A stretch of 64,000 nucleotides of DNA from Streptomyces spongiicola. Lineage in GTDB: Bacteria > Actinomycetota > Actinomycetes > Streptomycetales > Streptomycetaceae. A program made the translations under genes and the position numbers. The stretch covers positions 4,365,501-4,429,500 of the forward strand of contig NZ_CP029254.1 of the NCBI RefSeq assembly GCF_003122365.1, in the 5' to 3' direction. A model generated the notes under the pieces. The model saw nothing but the letters and a program-made list of their open reading frames with translations. It was not told the DNA's origin and did no database searches. Positions 33,949-44,600 of the stretch are shown one piece after another (the first letter of the stretch is position 1; every line of letters begins with the position of its first letter).

Positions 33949-34553
33949 CCGCGCCCGGCGGTTCGGTCCGCCCGGTCCGCCCGCCGTCCCGCGCGGTGTC
34001 CGTCCGCAGCCGAGGTGTGCCGTGTCACCAGGCGGCGGCGGGGCACGCGCTCCGGTGCGGGCGGGGTGGGCGCCGGCTGCACCCCGGCCGCACCCCGGCC
34101 GCACCCCGGCCGCACCGGCGGTGGCGGGCAGGTCCCGCAGGGCCTCTCCCGCCTGGCCGTCGCACCCGGTGGTGCGGTGGGGCGTCTCGGAGCTGCGGCA
34201 GGAGCTGCTCGGTCCCGCCGGTGGGCGGTCTGTCAGCTCAGGCCGGCGCCCCCGTTCGGGCGTGGCGGGAGGCCTGACAACCCCTCTCGGGCATCCCGCG
34301 CCCGCACCGCCGCTTGCCGGGCCGGGGGAGATGAGGGTGGTGGGTGGTGGGTGGTGGGCGAAGGACGGTGGTGGCGGGTGGTGAAGAATGGGGTGGGGAC
34401 GGGCTGGACGCGGAGCGCGCCGCCGCGGGAAGCGGCCTCGGCCCTGTTCTGCTCGCCCGCGTCGACGGGATGTCGTGCGGCGGGTGTCGGGTGTCCGGAT
34501 CCGTTCTTCCGGGAGCCGCTGCGAGCCGTCCGCCCCGTCGCCGACGGATGACT
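33949..34553. other. Non-coding gap
   Basis: This GC-rich stretch has no convincing gene. A tandem GCCGCACCCCG repeat lies at about 34080-34115 and GGTGGGTGGT near 34340. It may be residual element DNA next to the pseudogene, which is speculation. Confidence 0.5.
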
Positions 34554-35213
34554 CTAGGCCGGGTCTCCGGGTTCGAGCAGTTCTGCCTGGAGTACCGGGG
34601 CCAGGGGGTCGTCGTTGTTGCCGACGACCGTCTGTGAGATGGCGTCGTTCCCCGTGTTCTGGAACAACTCGACCGAGATCACATCGCCTTCGTCCAGTTC
34701 GATGACGGTGGTGACGGCCTGTGTCGCGAAGCTGGAGACCGCCCTTTGCTCGTTGAACGCGACGACGCCGCCGTTGACCGCGAGGAACACGTCATGGGCT
34801 CGGTTGCCGCCGACGGTGAGGTTGCCCCAGGAGACGTTCGCGGTGAGGAGGTAGCGGCCGGGTGTGTTGACGACGAGAGTCGAGTTCGCCGGGTCGAACA
34901 TCGCGTCCGTGTCGTACAGGGCCTGGTCGAACAGGACCCGCGTCAGGGTGCTGGACGGGACGGTCTGAGGTGATTGGTCGCGGAAGACGCTCGCGCCGAC
35001 GTCGACCTGCTGCTTGCAGCCGCGCTTCGGATCCTTTCCGCAGCCTTCGGTGCCGGGATCCGGGCTGCTCGACACCGTGGGGCGCTCGGTGGTCGCCTGA
35101 GCCGCCGTCGCAGGTGTGGCAATTCCAAGGGACAGGGCCAGTGCGCATGAGGCGAGCGCGGTCAGTCGGGCGCGGCGGGATCGCATCCCGATTCCGTGAG
35201 CGGCGTTCTTCAT
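34554..35213 (-). CDS. Secreted C1q/TNF-like domain protein
   Basis: This is a 219-residue protein with a signal peptide (MKNAAHGIGMRSRRARL, then a hydrophobic core, ending ATPATAAQA). The C-terminal 130 residues have the jelly-roll pattern of C1q/TNF-like bacterial domains: FDQALYDTDAMFDPANSTL, TPGRYLLTANVSW, VFLAVNGG, VISVELFQNTG. A Cys pair (GCGKDPKRGC) precedes it. Such proteins often form trimers and bind surfaces or carbohydrates; a specific role is not evident. The ATG at 35213 has GGAGAG about 12 bases upstream. Confidence 0.78.
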   Translation of the reverse strand: MKNAAHGIGMRSRRARLTALASCALALSLGIATPATAAQATTERPTVSSSPDPGTEGCGKDPKRGCKQQVDVGASVFRDQSPQTVPSSTLTRVLFDQALYDTDAMFDPANSTLVVNTPGRYLLTANVSWGNLTVGGNRAHDVFLAVNGGVVAFNEQRAVSSFATQAVTTVIELDEGDVISVELFQNTGNDAISQTVVGNNDDPLAPVLQAELLEPGDPA

Positions 35214-35232
35214 TATGAGGACTCTCCGTCTT

Positions 35233-35267
35233 GTCTTTCCGCCGCCTTGTTGCGGCGAGGGAAAGAC
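35233..35267 (-). promoter_or_regulatory. Leader hairpin of the C1q-like gene
   Basis: GTCTTTCCGCCGC and GCGGC...GGAAAGAC form a 13-bp stem with a 3-base bulge and 6-base loop, 20-54 bases upstream of the minus-strand start at 35213. It may shape mRNA stability or be a protein-binding site. No known riboswitch was recognised. Confidence 0.4.
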
Positions 35268-35637
35268 TGGTCCGCCGGTGTTTCTCCGGCAACACGCATG
35301 GTCCATATCAATGACGAATTGGGCCGGGCGGGTGTCCGGTGGGCGCTTGTTCGGGTGACGGGTCGTGGCACCGCGCTGGTGCACCTTCGCGGGGCACGAC
35401 CCGCCCCGGTGAGACGAAACGCGTCCGCGTACGCGGCTTTCGCTCGACTCTGTCCCCCTTTACATCCTTCGCTTCCCGGCAGTGCGCCGATCCGAGGGAT
35501 TGGCTGCCTTGTCCGAGACCGGTGCGCCTTCCCATAGTTGCTGTCAGAGGTTGTGACGACAGTTTCCGGCCCGCGGGCACCCTTGCGCGGTGTCCCGCGA
35601 GGGGCCGTGACGGCAGATCTTCCACTGGGGGAAACCG

Positions 35638-35784
35638 ATGGCGCTCGGGGAGTCCGGCCGCAGTCTGCGAGACACCGCAGCAGCGGCCGACACCGCCATG
35701 CTGAGGGCTTCGGCACGCGGTGCGGAGGAGTGCCTGGTCCGCGCGGACGTGATCCAGAGCCTCATCCCCAGCCCGCTCCGCTAA
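35638..35784 (+). CDS. Possible small ORF, 48 codons
   Basis: The ATG at 35638 has GGGGGAAA about 5 bases upstream and opens a frame of 48 codons ending VIQSLIPSPLR. It lies in the 35214-36246 gap, 460 bases before the CreE-like gene, and may be an independent peptide or a chance frame. No domain was recognised. The rest of that gap is GC-rich, with a pyrimidine-rich leader at 36160-36235. Confidence 0.3.
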   Translation: MALGESGRSLRDTAAAADTAMLRASARGAEECLVRADVIQSLIPSPLR

Positions 35785-36246
35785 GTCCGGGACCCGGCGC
35801 GGACCGGAGGGCTTCGGCGCCCGCCCTGTCCGGGGCGGCACCGGCCCCGTCCGCCTCCGCGGCGGGGCGGGCAGGCGTGTCCGCGCAGCACCGCGTTCCC
35901 GTGCCGGCGTCCTCGGCGGCAGCGGCCTGCGGGGGCTCGCGGGCGCGGGCCGTGCCGGCGGCGGCTCCGCCTCCGGCGCCGCGCCTCTGCCGACGTCCCG
36001 CCGCGCCGCGCCGCGCCGCCTAACGGTTCCGCCTTGTCTCCGCCCTCCCGGAGTCTTCCTGCGGACCGCCGCCACCACGCGTCGCCGGCGCCCGGCCTGT
36101 GCGGCGGTGGAGGGGGTGGGCGTGCCCGTACGTATTCCCCCGCATCCGGCCGTGGGACCGGTCTCCCTCCCCTCGTCTCCCCCTCGCCCGCCACCTTCCC
36201 TTTCCTCTCCTCCCTCTTCCCCTCCACCGTCGAGCGGAGAACGCCC

Positions 36247-38465
<2,219 letters not shown>

Positions 38466-38469
<4 letters not shown>

Positions 38470-39911
38470 ACGACCACGGGATCGACGCGGGACTGCTCTC
38501 CCCGGTGCGGGCCGGCACCCCGGTGGAGGCGGCCACCGGGGACCGGGCATGGCTCCAGGCGATGCTCGACGCGGAAGCGGCCCTGGCCAGGGCCCAGGCC
38601 CGGCTCGGCACGCTGCCCGCGTCCGCCGCCGCGGCGATCAGCTCCGCCGCGCGTGCCGAGCGGCTGGACGCCCGGACCCTGGCCCTGGCCGCCCGGGAGA
38701 CCGCCAACCCGGTGGTCGGCCTGGTCCAGGCGTTCACCTCCGCCGTCGCCGCCGACGACCCGTCCGCCGCCGAGTACGTCCACCGCGGCTCCACCAGCCA
38801 GGACATCCTGGACACGGGGACCATGCTGGTCGCCGCCCGGACGCTGCGGCTCGTTCTCGCCGACCTCCGCCGCACGGCCGACGCCCTGGCCTCTCTCGCC
38901 CGGGAGCACCGCGACACCCCGATGGCCGGCCGCACCCTCACCCTGCACGCCGTGCCCACCACCTTCGGCCTCAAGGCGGCGGGCTGGCGCCAGCTGGTAC
39001 TGGAGTCCGCCGAGCGGCTGGAGCGGGTCCTCGACCACGGGCTGCCGGTGGCGCTCGGCGGCGCCGCCGGGACGCTGGCCGGATACCTGGAGTACGCGAA
39101 GGTCGACGGCGGCGTCCCCGGCCACGAGGTCGGCGACTACCTCGACCGGCTCACCGCGGCCTACGCGGAGGAGACGGGGCTGTCCAGGCCCCTCCTGCCG
39201 TGGCACGCGCTGCGTACCCCGATCGCCGACCTGGCCGCCGCGCTGGCCCACACCGCGGCGGCCCTGGGGAAGCTCGCCGTGGACGTGCAGGTCCTGGCCC
39301 GCACCGAGGTGGCGGAGGCCTGCGAACCCGCTCCGGCGGGCCGCGGGGCCTCGTCCGCCATGCCGCACAAGCGCAACCCGGTGCTGGCGACGCTGATCCG
39401 TTCCGCCGCGTTGCAGGTCCCCGTGCTGGCGGCCGGTCTGACCCAGTGCCTGACCACCGAGGACGAGCGGTCGGGGGGCGCCTGGCACGCCGAGTGGCTG
39501 CTGCTGCGCGAGTGCCTCCGGCTGGCGGGCGGCGCCGCTCACACCGCGGTGGAGCTGGCGGAGGGCCTGACCGTCCGGCCGGAGCGGATGCGCGCCAATC
39601 TCGACCTGACCGGCAGCCGGCTCGTCACGGAGCGGGTCGCCGCCGTCCTCGCGCCCCGGGTCGGCAAGGCGACCGCCCGCCGGTGCCTCACCCGGGCGTC
39701 CGTCCTGGCCGACCGCGAGGGCCGTCCGCTGGCCGAGATCCTCGGCGGGCTGCCCGAGCTGAAGGACGTCTTCGCCGACGGTGAACTCGCCACCCTGCTG
39801 GACCCCGAGGGGTACACCGGGGCCGCGGGGCCGCTCGTCGACCGCGCCCTCGGCAGGGGACCGGGTGGCGGCGGCGGAGGTTCGCGCCTCAACCCGTCCG
39901 TACCGGGGTGA
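38466..39911 (+). CDS. creD: CreD-like nitrosuccinate lyase (fumarase/CMLE superfamily)
   Basis: This is a 481-residue member of the fumarase/aspartase superfamily, nearest in pattern to 3-carboxymuconate cycloisomerase. HRGSTSQD is at about residues 106-113, TLHAVPTTFGLKAAGW follows, and the signature loop SSAMPHKRNP is at 296-305. CreD, a member of this superfamily, splits nitrosuccinate into fumarate and nitrous acid. On its own this could be a catabolic lyase. Translational overlap with the CreE-like gene (ATG at 38466) makes the nitrous-acid role the better reading. No protocatechuate-pathway genes are nearby. A Gly-rich tail ends the protein. Confidence 0.78.
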
Positions 39912-39960
39912 GCGCCCCGCCGACCGCCCGCACGCCCGTTGTGAGAAAGGCAGAAACCCT

Positions 39961-41037
39961 GTGACCGACCGTCAGCACGGCCCCCGGCCGCGGCCGAATC
40001 TGGACGCCCTCTCGGCCCACCGCCCCGGGAAGCCGGACTACGCCGGCTCCTTCGTCCTGTCCGCCAACGAGAACCCCTACCCGCCGCTGCCCGGGGTGCT
40101 GGAGACCGCGGTCGCCGCGGCGGGCGGCTGCAACCGCTACCCCGACATGGCCGTCGGCGAACTCACCACCGAGCTGGCGCGGCACTTCGGCGTCCCCGCC
40201 GGGCACGTCGTCACCGGACCCGGCTCGGTCGGCGTCACCCTGTCCCTGGTGCTCGCCATGGCCGGGGAGGGCGACGAGGTCGTGTTCGCCTGGCGCTCCT
40301 TCGAGGCGTACCCGGTCGTCACCCGGATCTGCGGCGCCGTCCCCGTGCCCGTCCCCCTCACCGCCGACGGGGCGCACGACCTCGACGCGATGCTCGCCGC
40401 GGTCACCGACCGCACCCGGGTGGTCTTCGTCTGCAACCCGAACAACCCGACCGGCGCCGCACTGCGCCGCGACGAGCTGGTCCGCTTCCTGGACGCCGTC
40501 CCCGCACACGTCCTGGTCGTCCTGGACGAGGCGTACCTCGAGTTCGCCCGAGACGCCGCGGTGCCCGACGGCATCGACCTGTACCGCGACCGCCCCCACG
40601 TCTGCGTGCTGCGCACCTTCTCCAAGGCGTACGGTCTGGCCGGCCTGCGGGTCGGCTTCGCGATCGCGCACGAGCCGGTCGCCGCCGCGCTGCGCAAGAC
40701 GGCCGTCCCGTTCGGCGTCAGCCAGCTCGCCCAGGACGCCGCCGTCGCCTCGTTGCGCGCCGAGAAGGCGCTGCTGGAGCGGGTGGAGGCGCTGGTAGGG
40801 GAGCGGACGCGGGTCACCGCCGCACTGCGGTCACAGGGTTGGACGGTCGGCGACTCCCAGGCCAACTTCGTCTGGCTGCGGCTCGGCGACCGGAGCCTGG
40901 ACTTCGCCGCGGCCTGCGCCGAGGCCGGCGTGGCGGTCCGTCCCTTCGAGGGCGAGGGCGTACGGGTCTCGATCGGCGAGGCGGAGGGCAACGACGTCTT
41001 CCTGGCGGCCGCCGAGGTGTTCCGCAAGCAGATCTGA
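39961..41037 (+). CDS. HisC-like aromatic aminotransferase
   Basis: This is a 358-residue fold-type I PLP enzyme. Lys222 in FSKAYGLAG is the cofactor lysine, with NPNNPTG and DEAYLEF as expected. It resembles the histidinol-phosphate/aromatic aminotransferase group (NENPYPPLPGV is typical). Histidine genes are absent here, so a role in the cluster is likely. The obvious job is transamination of 4-aminophenylpyruvate, the product of PapC, to 4-aminophenylalanine, which is inference. The GTG at 39961 is preceded by GAAAGG. It ends at a strong hairpin convergent with the tautomerase gene. Confidence 0.82.
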   Translation: MTDRQHGPRPRPNLDALSAHRPGKPDYAGSFVLSANENPYPPLPGVLETAVAAAGGCNRYPDMAVGELTTELARHFGVPAGHVVTGPGSVGVTLSLVLAMAGEGDEVVFAWRSFEAYPVVTRICGAVPVPVPLTADGAHDLDAMLAAVTDRTRVVFVCNPNNPTGAALRRDELVRFLDAVPAHVLVVLDEAYLEFARDAAVPDGIDLYRDRPHVCVLRTFSKAYGLAGLRVGFAIAHEPVAAALRKTAVPFGVSQLAQDAAVASLRAEKALLERVEALVGERTRVTAALRSQGWTVGDSQANFVWLRLGDRSLDFAAACAEAGVAVRPFEGEGVRVSIGEAEGNDVFLAAAEVFRKQI

Positions 41038-41051
41038 GCACCCGGGAAGTG

Positions 41052-41090
41052 GCCCCGCGCCGCCGGACCCGGGTTCCGGCGGCGCGGGGC
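41052..41090. terminator. Strong hairpin terminator between convergent genes
   Basis: GCCCCGCGCCGCCGGA (41052-41067) pairs perfectly with TCCGGCGGCGCGGGGC (41075-41090), giving a 16-bp stem and 7-base loop. It is 15 bases past the aminotransferase stop. There is no T-run, as usual in Streptomyces. It can serve both the plus-strand creE-creD-aminotransferase unit and the minus-strand indC-tautomerase unit. Confidence 0.75.
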
Positions 41091-41187
41091 TTCGGTGCGT
41101 CAGCGACGTGGTGCTTCGGTGCCTCAGTAGTTCGGCGCTTCGGCGCTTCGGCGCCTCGGTGCCTCAGCGCTTCGGTGCCTCGGCGCT
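41090..41187. repeat. Short direct repeats, GGTGCCTCAGC/GGCGCTTC type
   Basis: Variants of CTTCGGTGCCTCAG and TTCGGCGCTTCGG recur about eight times just after the terminator and up to the tautomerase stop. They do not encode a recognisable protein and look like slippage products. Confidence 0.6.
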
Positions 41188-41412
41188 TCAGTAGTTCGGC
41201 TGCTTGTGCAGCAGTGCGCGCCGCTCCACCACCTCCGGGCGGTAGACCCGCTCGTTCCACTCGGACGGGTCCACGGGCTCCAGGGCGATGGACACGGCGT
41301 CCTCGGTGCAGCCGAGGTTCTCCGTCAGGGCCGCGGTGATCGCGGCGACCAGGCGGGCCGACTGCTCCTCGCCGACCGGAGTGGGGAAGTGCTTGATGTT
41401 GACGTGCGGCAC
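41188..41412 (-). CDS. 4-oxalocrotonate tautomerase-family protein
   Basis: This is a 74-residue tautomerase with the processed catalytic Pro1 (Met-Pro-His start; GTG at 41412 with GGGAG upstream). The layout VNIKHFPTPVGEEQSARLV...AITAALTENLGC and VSIALEPV is typical of the family. It is 243 bases downstream of the indigoidine-type synthetase, on the same strand, and may act on an enol/keto product of that enzyme or of the arylpyruvate branch. This is inference; a general housekeeping role is possible. Confidence 0.8.
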   Translation of the reverse strand: MPHVNIKHFPTPVGEEQSARLVAAITAALTENLGCTEDAVSIALEPVDPSEWNERVYRPEVVERRALLHKQPNY

Positions 41413-41654
41413 GTTGGTCTCCCTGGTTGGGTGTGAGGTGGTCCGGGTGTGGCTGATGCCGGTCCGCGGTCCGCGGTCCGCTGTCCCCGGCTGACTGGCC
41501 GTTCCGATCGGTGGGTTGGCTGTTCCGTTCGGTCGGCCGGCTTGCATTCCGTTCGGCCGGCCGGCCGGTCCGTGCGGGCGATGTAGGGCGGCCGACCCGT
41601 CCGTGCGGGCGTTGCGGGGCGGGCCGGCCGGCCCGTGCGGGTGGGGCCCGCCCG

Positions 41655-44600
41655 TCAGTCCGTGCGGGCGAGGAGGGGGCCGATCAGGCGGGCCAGTTCC
41701 GCCACGCCGGGCTCGCGCAGGATGTCGTAGTGGCCGGAGCCGAGTTGGTGGACCCGTGGCTCGGTGGCCGACCAGCCGGTGCTGCCGTCGAGGAACGAGT
41801 AGTCGTCGCCGGCCGCCTTCACGACGGTCACCGGTGCTTCGACGCGCCGGGTCCGCAGTTCGCCGAAGGTGTAGCCGAAGTCGTAGGTCTGTCGGACCAC
41901 CGCGGTGATCCGGCGGACCATTTCCCGGTCCAGGCCGTCGAAGTGCCCGGTCAGGTGCGAGACGAAGCTCTCCTCGTCCGTGGTGGCCCGCAGGCAGGCC
42001 TCGAGGCCGGGTCCGGTGACGGCCCCCGCGAAGACCGAGTACAGGATGGTCAGATAGGCCGGGTCGGTGTACGAGGCGCGGCCGCTGCCCGCCGTGCGGA
42101 GCTTCGGTGAGCCCGGGGCCAGCAGGAGCAGCCGGTCGACCCGGTGGCCTTCGCGCTCCAGCAGATGGGCGGTCTCGAAGGCCACCCGCGCGCCGAAGGA
42201 GTAGCCGCACAGGGTGTACGGGCCGTTCGGCTGGACCTCGGTGATGGCCCGCACGTCGCGCCCCGCCATCTCGGTGATCGTGGCGTACGGCTGCTCGCCC
42301 GCGTTGACGCCGTGGGCCTGGATGCCGAGGAACGGCCGGCCGGCGTCGAGCCGGCGGGCCAGGGGGCGCAGGTTCATCGGGTAGCCGCCGAGGCCCGGCC
42401 AGCAGTACACCGGCCGGCCGGCGCGGGCGGCGCCCAGTGGTACCAGCCTGGAGGAGGAGGCGCCCCGCTGTCCGTCGACCCGCCGGGCCAGTTCCTCGAT
42501 GGTCGGGGACTCGAACAGCACCTGGAGCGGCAGCGCGCAGCCGAACCGGCGGTTGACGCGGTTCACCAGGCCGACCGCGATGAGGGAGTTGCCGCCGCAC
42601 TCGAAGAAGTCGTCGCGTATGGAGGCGGCCTGCTGCCCCGTACCGGCCTGCCACAGGTCGCGGACGATCCGCTCGGTGGTGGTGCTCGGTGCGACGAAGG
42701 GACGGCCCGCGGTCGCGAAGTCCGTCTCCGGCGCGGACTCCAGTGCCCGGAGGTCGACCTTTCCGCTGGCGGTCAGCGGTAGCCGGTCCATGACCACCAG
42801 GCGGTGCGGCACCATGTAGTCGGGCAGGAGTTCCACCAGGTCGGCCCTGATCATCTCGGTGGGCCCCCGCATGTGCACGCTGTCCTCGCGCATGCCCCGG
42901 TGGGCGAGCTGTCCGGCGCTCACCCGGCCGCCGACGAAGAAGTACGAGGGGCCCGTGGGTCGCCCGGCGGCCCGGAGCACGGCCTCCATCCGCCTGGCGG
43001 CGGGCAGGTCGTGGCCGGTCCTGGAGCTGTACCCGGAGGGCATGAAGCCGAAGCCGGCGCCGTTCATCTGGAGCCGCTGGAGCCGGCGTCCCAGGTCGAG
43101 GTAGGACCGAGGGTGCTCCGGGGCCGGGCTGACCAGCGTGATGCCGAACGCGGCGCGCTCGTACACCTGCTGGTTGATGGCGATCACATGCCGTTTGAGT
43201 ACCAGCTCGTCCGCGATCCGCTCCAGCGCACCGCCGGTGTGGTGGTACTGGCCGGCCGCCATGCCGGGCACCCGGCCGGGGTGGACCTGCAGATACACGT
43301 CCACGGGGACGTCCGGGCGGTCGGCGCGGTACGGGACCAGATCGAAGGCCCCGAGGTAGTGGTCCTCCTCGGCGCAGTGCAGACGGCGCATCGAGCCGGG
43401 CGTGTGCGGGGCCTCGGCGATGTCCAGACCGTAGGCGGGGAGCACCTCCTCGAGCAGGCCGGCCATGTGCCCGGCCTCGATCTCCAGGACCTCCTGGACG
43501 TTGTTGCGGTACACCGGTGCGATCGCTCCCCGCCGGCCGGCGAAGTGGAAGCGGATCCCGGGCCCGCCGTCCCCACGAGGCCCGCCGTCCTCACGAGGCC
43601 CGCCGTCCCCACCGGGTCCGCCGTCCTCACGAGGCCCGCCGTCCCCACCGGGTCCGCCCGGTCCCGCTTCCCCGCCCGGCCCCGCGTCGCCGGCGTCCGC
43701 GGCGCATCCGTCGTCCCCGCCGTGTCCGCCGCCCCCGCTGTGTCCGTCGTGTCCGCCGGGCCCACCGCGCCCGTCGCGTCCGTCGCTCCCGGCCTCGATC
43801 AGGTACACCCGGTGCTCCACCGGGTGGTAGTACCAGTGGCCGGGGGCGAGGCCGGCGCAGCCGTCCGGGCCGGTGACCTCCAGGTAAAGCTGGGCGGCGT
43901 ACAGCGAACCGGGCGAGGCGTAGCCGTACTTGGGCAGCAGCCGCTCGTCGCTGGTGTACTGGCCGAAGTAGCGCAGGACGGCGCCGAGTTCGGCTGCCCG
44001 CAGTTGTTCGGGCCGTCTCGGGGCGGCACCGGGGGTGCGGGCGGCGAGCAGGGCGAGCAGCTCCTCGGGGCGGGTCTCGCCGCCCTCGTAGAAGCGGTAG
44101 GTCTTGCGGGCGAACACCCGTCGGCACTGCTCGGCGGTGGGGGTGCGGCCGGGGAGGTCGACCCGGTGGCGGCCGGCCAGGTCGGCGGTGTCCCGGCAGC
44201 CGCCGTCGGAGAGCTGGGCGCGCACCTGGAAGCGGCCGGCCTTGGAGACGTGGTGCCGGTCGTGGCTGCCCTGGTCCATCAGGGCGGCCTCGCGCGGGCT
44301 GAGTTCGACGCAGGCCACGAGGCTCCGGTGTCCGGACGCGGGGTCGTCCTTGACCAGCACGGCGGCGTTCCTGACCCAGTCGTGGGTCTCGATGGCGAGT
44401 CGTATCTCGTCCAGCTCGACCCGGTAGCCGCGCAGCTTCACCTGCCGGTCCACGCGGCCGTCGAACCGGTAGGTGCCGCCCTCCCGGTGGACCCGGTCGC
44501 CGGTGCGGTACAGCACGGCGTGCGCGGGGTCGGTGGAGAACGGGTTGTCCAGGAAGCGCTCGGCCGTCAGGTCGGGGCGGTGCCGGTAGCCGCGGGCGAC

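Noticed and set aside
32206..34104. A 632-codon minus-strand frame across the TPR regulator and GNAT genes
   Set aside because: Only the section from 33948 to about 33510 has protein-family features; the rest is antisense to good genes.
39961..41037. Histidine biosynthesis hisC
   Set aside because: No other his genes nearby, and the cluster needs an aromatic aminotransferase; the histidine role cannot be fully excluded.
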